14,629 nucleotides of DNA. Source: DATJPD01 sp036394195 (lineage in GTDB: Bacteria > Pseudomonadota > Alphaproteobacteria > CACIAM-22H2). Every line of letters starts with the position of its first letter. Position 1 is the first letter of the stretch. Made by a program: the position numbers and the translations under genes. The stretch is from positions 1-14,629 of the forward strand of contig DASWFO010000088.1 in the NCBI GenBank assembly GCA_036394195.1. The letters run 5' to 3'. Of the stretch, positions 8,422-13,241 are shown piece by piece. The notes under the pieces were generated by a model. That model was not told the DNA's origin and did no database searches. It saw only the letters and a program-made list of their open reading frames with translations.

Positions 8422-8919
8422 CTACAGGAACGAACGAATACTTTGCACGCTGTAAGTCTTGTGCTCGCTCGTCAGTTGCCGCGCCCGGACGAGGGCCGCC
8501 GCGTCGTCACGTGCCCAGACGAGCGATGTCATGGGCGCGCTCTCCCACGGCTCCGGAGGAAATTCGGAGTCGCGGACAAAGTCGACGATCCACGCCTTGT
8601 CCTTGCGCGACGGCGGAAATTCCGACGTCACCTGGATCTCGGGAGAAGGCGGTGGCGGCGACTTGGCCAGCAGCTGGTGCCGACCCTTCTGTCCGCGCAT
8701 TGCTGCCTCTGCATTGTCCTCGACGCGTTTGATCTCATCGTCGAGCTTTTGAATGGTCTCGATACCGCTCAACAGCTTTTGTCCGGCAGCAGCCAGAGTC
8801 AGCCGAACTTCGCTCGTTCGCCGCTGGCTGATCTCCCAGTCGCCCTGTAGACGCGCCAAAGCGGAGAGCAACCAGACGGTAAGTCCGGCGTACAGCATGA
8901 CGAGGAGGATCGTGTTCAA
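8422..8919 (-). CDS. Hypothetical single-pass membrane protein with coiled coil (165 aa)
   Basis: I do not recognise a named family. Residues 3-22 form one hydrophobic helix with basic residues just after it (Arg23, Arg33, Arg34), which would place the rest in the cytoplasm by the positive-inside rule. Residues about 30-75 are charged, helical and coiled-coil-like; 87-104 is a Pro/Ser linker; about 105-165 is a compact C-terminal piece containing LVWARDDAA and KTYSV. The start is TTG at 8919, overlapping the upstream gene's TGA as TTGA. The first ATG (codon 8) would cut into the membrane helix, so TTG with translational coupling is preferred. The architecture repeats that of the gene just upstream, and the two C-terminal pieces can be aligned by eye. 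Function unknown; a membrane-anchored partner pair is a guess. Confidence 0.75.
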   Translation of the reverse strand: MNTILLVMLYAGLTVWLLSALARLQGDWEISQRRTSEVRLTLAAAGQKLLSGIETIQKLDDEIKRVEDNAEAAMRGQKGRHQLLAKSPPPPSPEIQVTSEFPPSRKDKAWIVDFVRDSEFPPEPWESAPMTSLVWARDDAAALVRARQLTSEHKTYSVQSIRSFL

Positions 8920-9437
8920 GCCGCGGCCTCCTGGAGAGCGGTGGGCGCCTGTGTCTCGACGGCAACCAATTCACCCACATCGTAGCCCTGCTCAAATTGA
9001 AATTGCTTCGCCACGGTTCGCCGGGCCTCTTCGCTGTCATACGCCCAGACGTCGATAAAATTTTTACAGGTCCAGATTATCCGCTGTGATGCGTCGGGCG
9101 CGGCTGGCAATTGTTTCGAGACAGGAGCACGGAAGTGGACGCCAATGTCCGTTTCGCCGACCATGTGTATCAACGTCGGGAAGACCTTGCGCGAACTCTC
9201 GAAGGCCTTATCGGCTTCCCGGAGGTCCGAGAGCTGCTGCTCGGCGTCGTCAATTGCGGCGATCAGGCCAGCGCGTCGCGCGGCGATGCGCTTTTTCGAT
9301 TCCTGCAGGTCGGCATAGGTCTGCCGGAGCGTGGCTTCAAGCGCCACGCGACGGCGGGTGTTCAGCACATAGTCTTTCCCGATGAACAGGAAGACCTCTA
9401 GGGCGACGCTGACCACGAACAAGGCGCTAAGGATCAT
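8916..9437 (-). CDS. Hypothetical single-pass membrane protein with coiled coil (173 aa)
   Basis: No named family is recognised. Residues 2-19 are a strongly hydrophobic helix, followed by Lys21 and Arg28-30, so the bulk is probably cytoplasmic. Residues about 30-82 are heptad-like and rich in Arg, Glu, Ala and Leu (coiled coil). A C-terminal domain of about 80 residues contains IIWTCKNFIDVWAYDSEEA (120-138) and GYDVGEL (151-157). FIDVWAYDSEEA lines up by eye with SLVWARDDAA of the next gene, also followed by a helix and a Tyr-x-Val element. The gene starts at ATG 9437, 15 bases after the stop of a 47-codon membrane ORF, and overlaps the next gene by four bases. The three look like one operon. 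The function is unknown; binding of a partner through the C-terminal domain is conjecture. Confidence 0.75.
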   Translation of the reverse strand: MILSALFVVSVALEVFLFIGKDYVLNTRRRVALEATLRQTYADLQESKKRIAARRAGLIAAIDDAEQQLSDLREADKAFESSRKVFPTLIHMVGETDIGVHFRAPVSKQLPAAPDASQRIIWTCKNFIDVWAYDSEEARRTVAKQFQFEQGYDVGELVAVETQAPTALQEAAA

Positions 9438-9452
9438 GGGCTATGCGCACCC

Positions 9453-9596
9453 CTATAGTTCCCCTGCGCCTGCCTGGCTCTTACAGGCGAGATCGGTCCG
9501 AGAGCCAGCGGCCATGCATCTACCGACCAGCACGGCGATCGAGAACGACGCGATGAGCCAAGTGACGAGCCCAACAACTATCAAATGCCACGGCAT
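9453..9596 (-). CDS. Small single-helix membrane protein (47 aa)
   Basis: This short ORF starts at ATG 9596 and ends with TAG at 9455-9453. The product is almost entirely one hydrophobic helix (about residues 5-25, with LIVVGLVTWLIA and SIAVLVG) followed by Arg26 and a short polar tail. Support comes from position and composition: it sits 15 bases before the 173-codon membrane gene on the same strand, with no other gene between them and the divergent PAS gene, and random GC-rich sequence rarely yields so clean a membrane helix. A TGAGG lies rather far (about 13 bases) upstream of the ATG, which weakens the start. It would be the first gene of a three-gene membrane cassette. Function unknown. 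Confidence 0.55.
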   Translation of the reverse strand: MPWHLIVVGLVTWLIASFSIAVLVGRCMAAGSRTDLACKSQAGAGEL

Positions 9597-9981
9597 CGAA
9601 CGTACCGAACCTCAAGGATAGCGCAGAACAGAAGTTAATAGGGTGAGGCGAATCAATTAAAACGCCGTTAACCGAGACGCATTTAAAGTGAATATTGCGT
9701 TTAACTTTAGACTATGACTTGGGTCAATAAGCGCATGCGCATTTTGCACTCGACAACGCGGTCGCTCGCTTTAGCATCCGCATACGTTGCGACGTCCCGT
9801 CGCGCGGCGGGTCCTAACCTTCGTTTCAATTGCAGGCCCGAGCTCGTCAGTAAAATCGGCAATTTCAGTTTTTGGTTAAGTGCCTGCAAGAACCTGCGAC
9901 GAAGAGTAACGCGGCTACGGAGAACCCCATGACCGTATTCCTCGCGTCGGTGCCGTTGTTGAGCGAGCCATAAGCGTCGTT
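9597..9981. promoter_or_regulatory. AT-rich divergent intergenic region
   Basis: This 385-base spacer between the leftward membrane cassette and the rightward PAS gene is visibly less GC-rich than its surroundings, especially 9630-9720, and should hold both promoters. Visible structure: ACGCA (9677-9681) facing TGCGT (9696-9700), flanked by GTTAA (9667-9671) and TTAAC (9701-9705); and a perfect ten-base palindrome GCGCATGCGC (9731-9740). A 14-codon ORF (9929-9973) with GGAGA upstream precedes the PAS start in another frame; it may be a leader peptide or chance. A 72-codon plus-strand frame (9714-9932) has no ribosome site and an implausible composition. I could not place a promoter. Confidence 0.45.
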
Positions 9982-10524
9982 ATGTCAGACGAGGCGCATC
10001 GCATGTTGAGCCAAGCGAGGCACCGCGCGGTTATGTCCTGCTATGAATATTGGCTCCGAGCACGCGACCGGTCTGGCCGACACCTTCCTGGCCGACAGCA
10101 CCTCGATCCGGTCGAAATGGCGAGCTTTCTGCCGCACGTCGCGCTGCACGATATCGTGCGGGACGGGGGCCATCAGCGCTTTCGCAACCGGCTGATCGGC
10201 ACCCGCGTTGCGGAGATTCTCGGCCGTGATGTCACTGGCATGTACATCGAGCACACCGGATGGCTAGAGAATTTCGATGAGCTCTATCGGCGCTTCTCGA
10301 TCGTCACTGATGAGAAGGTGCTTGCGTACGGGGTCTCTCCCTCGCCTGCGAAGGAACTGGAGTTTATGGACTATGAGCACCTCACCCTGCCGCTCGCGGC
10401 GGACGGCGAGACGGTCGATATGCTGTTTGGGGTCAGGTGCAGTTTGCCAAAGTCGGAAATGGCGATGACGCACGGGTACTCGACGGCCCCGCTCATTGAG
10501 CCGCCGGGGATTTTCGCCGCTTAG
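9982..10524 (+). CDS. Stand-alone PAS domain protein (PAS_5 family)
   Basis: The 180-residue protein is a single sensor-type PAS fold of the PAS_5 kind common in Alphaproteobacteria. Visible family features are YEYWLRARD (21-29), LPGRQHLDPVEMASFLPHV (35-53), the beta-strand FRNRLIGTRVAEILGRDVTG (67-86), and the later strands around EHLTLPLAADGETVDMLFG (132-150). No kinase, GGDEF, EAL or DNA-binding output domain is present and there is no membrane segment, so it would act in the cytoplasm, probably through a partner protein. Members of this family are mostly of unknown function; ligand and partner cannot be read here. The start at 9982 has only a weak purine stretch (GAGCGAG, 9961-9967) upstream. 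Its 3' end faces the dioxygenase gene with a 22-base gap. Confidence 0.8.
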   Translation: MSDEAHRMLSQARHRAVMSCYEYWLRARDRSGRHLPGRQHLDPVEMASFLPHVALHDIVRDGGHQRFRNRLIGTRVAEILGRDVTGMYIEHTGWLENFDELYRRFSIVTDEKVLAYGVSPSPAKELEFMDYEHLTLPLAADGETVDMLFGVRCSLPKSEMAMTHGYSTAPLIEPPGIFAA

Positions 10525-10546
10525 AACATCAAAATAGCGACCGAGG

Positions 10547-11770
10547 CTAGCTCACCAGTTGCGCTACCGTGCCATCGGACGCGCGGCCCTGCGCCCGGTA
10601 CTGGCCGATCTTTTCCATCAGCGGCGCGTCTGAAACGGCGTAGAGGACGGCATCGCCGCGGCCGGTGTTGATGTGCCGGCGCCACAGGAAGTTGGGCACG
10701 ACGAAGATATCGTTGGTCGTCCAGTCGAAGCGCTGGCCGCCAATCTCGGTCGCCCCCTGTCCGTCGAGCACGACGTACAGCGTGCTGGCGGTCTCGCGCT
10801 TGAACCGCGTCTCTTCGCCGGGTCGCAGCAGCTGGGCCGAATAGCCGAGGGTCGGGAAGACGGCGCCGCCGGTCACCGGATTGACGAAATGCAGCGAGAT
10901 CGCCTCGTAGGGGTCGCCGGCCTCGCCGCGCAGTCCGTCCAGCGTCTTGCGGATCTCCTCGCCGCGGAAATGGATCATCGGGGTGGTCTCGCGGCCGATG
11001 CCGCGCTGGTGCGACACGAACGAGGGAACGAGGCCGCCGCGTCCGTAGAGGCGGCCCGAATAGCCGTTGTCGTGCTTCGCGGCCTGGGCGCGCGAGTTGC
11101 TCTGGCACTCGCCGTGGAAGTCGTCGTCCAGCCAGATGCAGTCGAGGAACTCCATCAGCGGATAGTCGAGGATGTCCATCCAGACCACCGGCGACGGGTC
11201 GTCGTTGCCATGGTCGTGCCAGGTGCCATGCGGCGTCAGGATCAGATCGCCGCGCGCGGCGGCGCAGCGCTCGCCCTCGACGGTCGTGTAGCCGCCCTTC
11301 TCGGACAGGATCGTCCGGCTGGCGTTCGGCGTGTGGATGTGCACCGGCGCCACGTCGGCGGGGTTATAGATCGACACGGCGCAGCGGATGGTGCTGGACA
11401 CCTGCAGGCGGCCGCCGAGGCCGGGATTGGTCAGCAGGAACTGTTGGCGCTCGGCGAACTCGATGGGCGACACCTCTGAGGTGCGGGCGATGTCGGCGAT
11501 GCGGTCGAGATAGGGCGAGATCTCGGCCCACCGCCAGCGGTGCGGCCCCGCCTTCATCTGCCCGGCGCCGGCGCGGCCGCCGGAGAGACGGCCGCTCGCG
11601 TCTAGCGCGGTGTCGCGGAACCACGGGCGCTGGGCCGGTGCGTTCGCCTGGGTGCGCAGCCAGATGTTCAGCCGCCCGGCCTCGGCATTCAGCGTCTCCA
11701 TGGCCTCGCGGGCACCGGCCGGCAACGCGCCGCGGCTTCCCTCGCGCACCTTGCTTTCGAGCGTGGCCAT
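10547..11770 (-). CDS. Gentisate/salicylate 1,2-dioxygenase-like bicupin
   Basis: This is a Fe(II) ring-cleaving dioxygenase of the gentisate, salicylate and 1-hydroxy-2-naphthoate dioxygenase family, cytoplasmic, 407 residues from ATG 11770. The first cupin holds the likely iron ligands His144 and His146 in PVHIHTPNAS and His185 in PHGTWHDHGND, with the family's 41-residue spacing from first to third ligand. The second cupin (about 300-375) keeps the fold (LRPGEETRFK, VVLDGQGATEIGG) but lacks metal ligands, as is usual. The loop after the first ligands reads HIHTPNASRTI, whereas typical members have HRH(S/T)..ALRFI, so the substrate may not be gentisate. A frame extension to ATG 11803 exists, but GGAGG five bases before 11770 fixes the start. 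It is divergent from a molybdenum hydroxylase operon, which suggests hydroxylation and then ring cleavage of an aromatic acid. Confidence 0.88.
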   Translation of the reverse strand: MATLESKVREGSRGALPAGAREAMETLNAEAGRLNIWLRTQANAPAQRPWFRDTALDASGRLSGGRAGAGQMKAGPHRWRWAEISPYLDRIADIARTSEVSPIEFAERQQFLLTNPGLGGRLQVSSTIRCAVSIYNPADVAPVHIHTPNASRTILSEKGGYTTVEGERCAAARGDLILTPHGTWHDHGNDDPSPVVWMDILDYPLMEFLDCIWLDDDFHGECQSNSRAQAAKHDNGYSGRLYGRGGLVPSFVSHQRGIGRETTPMIHFRGEEIRKTLDGLRGEAGDPYEAISLHFVNPVTGGAVFPTLGYSAQLLRPGEETRFKRETASTLYVVLDGQGATEIGGQRFDWTTNDIFVVPNFLWRRHINTGRGDAVLYAVSDAPLMEKIGQYRAQGRASDGTVAQLVS

Positions 11771-11780
11771 GTTGTCCTCC
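11771..11780 (-). promoter_or_regulatory. Ribosome binding site of the dioxygenase gene
   Basis: Read on the minus strand this is GGAGGACAAC directly before ATG 11770. The strong Shine-Dalgarno selects this start over the in-frame ATG at 11803, which would put the palindrome inside the coding region. Confidence 0.75.
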
Positions 11781-11783
11781 GCG

Positions 11784-11802
11784 TTGTCCACCTGGTGGAC
11801 CA
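11784..11802. promoter_or_regulatory. 19-base palindromic operator candidate
   Basis: TTGTCCACC T GGTGGACCA is an inverted repeat of nine-base arms around a single T, with one mismatched pair (11785/11801); the inner 15 bases (11786-11800) are perfect. It sits just downstream of a TAAAAT box (11807-11802, minus strand) that could be the -10 of the dioxygenase gene, so a bound protein would cover the transcription start. The TGGT..ACCA elements resemble operators of GntR/FadR-type repressors, but no regulator gene is in the window. It could control both divergent operons. Confidence 0.6.
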
Positions 11803-11807
11803 TTTTA
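11802..11807 (-). promoter_or_regulatory. Possible -10 element of the dioxygenase promoter
   Basis: TAAAAT on the minus strand matches five of six bases of the sigma-70 -10 consensus and stands out in a GC-rich gap. No good -35 hexamer lies 16-18 bases upstream, so the promoter would be weak or activator-dependent. Confidence 0.3.
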
Positions 11808-11880
11808 TGGCGTAATTCTCCCGACGGCTATGCCTTAGCGCTTGTTGCCTCGAGACTCGCGGCCATGGCATTCTCGGCCG

Positions 11881-11887
11881 GGGAGGA
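11881..11887 (+). promoter_or_regulatory. Ribosome binding site of the CoxG-like gene
   Basis: GGGAGGA ends five bases before ATG 11893. It fixes the start there; the frame is open upstream to an ATG at 11842 that has no such site and would add residues not fitting the family's N-terminus. Confidence 0.75.
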
Positions 11888-11892
11888 TTTCG

Positions 11893-12372
11893 ATGAAGTT
11901 CGACGGTGAGATCACCGTACCGGGACGGCGCGAGGCCGTCTTCGACAAAGTGCAGGACGCGCGGACCTTCGCCTGGTGCGTCGACGGTGTCGGCGATCTC
12001 ACCGAGGTCGACGGGGCCCATTACACGGCGACGCTCGAGACCAAGATCGCGTATCTGCGCTTCAGGTTCAAAGTCGCCGTCGAGGTCCTGCGGGTGGAGA
12101 GGCCGAACCTGATCGAAGCCAGGATCGAAGGCACGCCGATCGGCGTCGTCGGCCGCCTGAGTGCCACGTCGACGACCACGCTTGAGGATCTCGGCGGTGA
12201 GACCCGCATCCGCTATGCGGTCGAGGTAGCGCTGACCGGCAAGCTCGGCTCCATGGGCCAGCCGGTTCTCCGCTCCAAGGCCAAGGACATGGAAAAGAGT
12301 TTTGCGGCGAATCTGCGCCGGGTGCTGACGGCGCCGGCGATCGAGGCGGCCCCCACCGAGGCTACGACGTGA
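11893..12372 (+). CDS. CoxG-family SRPBCC protein
   Basis: The 159-residue protein belongs to the CoxG (carbon monoxide dehydrogenase subunit G) group of the SRPBCC/START-like fold. Family features are the N-terminal strand MKFDGEITVPGRREAVFDKV (1-20), a Val/Leu/Thr-rich central sheet, and the C-terminal helix region GKLGSMGQP (119-127) followed by KAKDMEKSF. It accompanies many molybdenum hydroxylases that do not oxidise CO; in the CO system CoxG is linked to membrane anchoring of the enzyme, and elsewhere it is presumed to be an accessory protein. It heads the operon, overlapping the FAD subunit start as GTGA. The charged Ala/Thr-rich tail shows no membrane helix, unlike longer CoxG forms. 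Accessory role inferred; fold call strong. Confidence 0.87.
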   Translation: MKFDGEITVPGRREAVFDKVQDARTFAWCVDGVGDLTEVDGAHYTATLETKIAYLRFRFKVAVEVLRVERPNLIEARIEGTPIGVVGRLSATSTTTLEDLGGETRIRYAVEVALTGKLGSMGQPVLRSKAKDMEKSFAANLRRVLTAPAIEAAPTEATT

Positions 12373-13241
12373 CCCCTTTCGAGTTGGTCGAGCCGCACTC
12401 GCTGCGCGAAGCGGTCGGCGCGCTGAGCGCCGACGATCCATCGGTGCGCGTCGTCGCCGGCGGCACGGCGCTCATGCTGATGATGAAGGCGGGCGTCTTC
12501 AAGCCGACCCGGCTGGTCAGCCTGCGCGCGGTCGAAGCCAAGTTCAGGCGCATCGAAATCGATAGCGACGGGGCGTTGCGCATCGGCGCGCTGACGCCGC
12601 TGTCCATGCTCGAGCGCTCGCCCGAGGTGAAGAGCCACGCGCCGGCGGTCGTCCACACCCTGAAGACGCTGTCGAACGTGCGGGTCCGCAATGTCGCCAC
12701 GGTCGGCGGCCATCTGGCGCATGCCGATCCTCACATGGACCTGCCGCCGCTCTTGATCGCGCTCGGGGCCCGCGTCGGCATCATCGGCCCGAGCGGCGAA
12801 CGCACCGCCGCCGTGGAAGAGCTTTTCGCCGGCTACTACGAGACGTCGCTGGCGCGCGACGAGCTGATCTCGGAGCTTGTCGTGCCGTCGCAAAAGGGAC
12901 GGCGCGCCGCCTACCTCAAATGCACCACCCGGTCGGCGGATGACTGGCCGGCGCTGGGTGTCGCGGTGGCCCTGAATGATGAAGGTCCGGCGATCGGCAA
13001 AGCGGATATCGTGATCAGCGCCGCCACGGAGAAGCCGACGCGCCTGGTCGACGCCGAACGCGTCTTGCAGGGAAAGCGCCTCGACGAGGCGACGCTGCGC
13101 CGGGCGGCGGACGCGGCGGCGGCCGAGGCCGTGACCGTCGCCGACGTGCGCGGGTCGGCGGCCTATAAGCGCGAGCTGGTCCGGGTCTATGTCGCGCGCG
13201 CGATCCGCCGTGCGTTCGAGCAGGGAGTCGCCCGCGCATGA
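12369..13241 (+). CDS. Molybdenum hydroxylase FAD-binding subunit (CoxM-like)
   Basis: This is the medium subunit of a three-subunit molybdenum hydroxylase (xanthine oxidase family), passing electrons from the iron-sulfur subunit to FAD. At 290 residues it has the usual length. FAD pyrophosphate contacts are visible as VAGGTALML (29-37) and ATVGGHLAHADPHMDLPPLL (110-129), the latter matching the family's T(I/V)GG.....P..D pattern; a CO-dehydrogenase-type C-terminal domain (about 180-285) follows. The start is GTG 12369, in a four-base overlap with the CoxG-like stop, and its own stop overlaps the next gene's ATG, so the three genes are tightly coupled. Family assignment is strong; the substrate is set by the large subunit and is unknown. 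Confidence 0.93.
   Translation: MTPFELVEPHSLREAVGALSADDPSVRVVAGGTALMLMMKAGVFKPTRLVSLRAVEAKFRRIEIDSDGALRIGALTPLSMLERSPEVKSHAPAVVHTLKTLSNVRVRNVATVGGHLAHADPHMDLPPLLIALGARVGIIGPSGERTAAVEELFAGYYETSLARDELISELVVPSQKGRRAAYLKCTTRSADDWPALGVAVALNDEGPAIGKADIVISAATEKPTRLVDAERVLQGKRLDEATLRRAADAAAAEAVTVADVRGSAAYKRELVRVYVARAIRRAFEQGVARA

Noticed and set aside
8163..8732. A 189-codon plus-strand frame crossing the end of aidB
   Set aside because: It overlaps aidB and the opposing membrane-protein gene, has no ribosome site and is Arg/Pro/Ser-rich without features.
9714..9932. A 72-codon plus-strand frame in the AT-rich spacer
   Set aside because: No ribosome binding site, no domain, Arg-rich low-complexity tail; more likely regulatory spacer.
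10525..10546. A bidirectional terminator between the PAS and dioxygenase genes
   Set aside because: The 22-base gap has no stem-loop.
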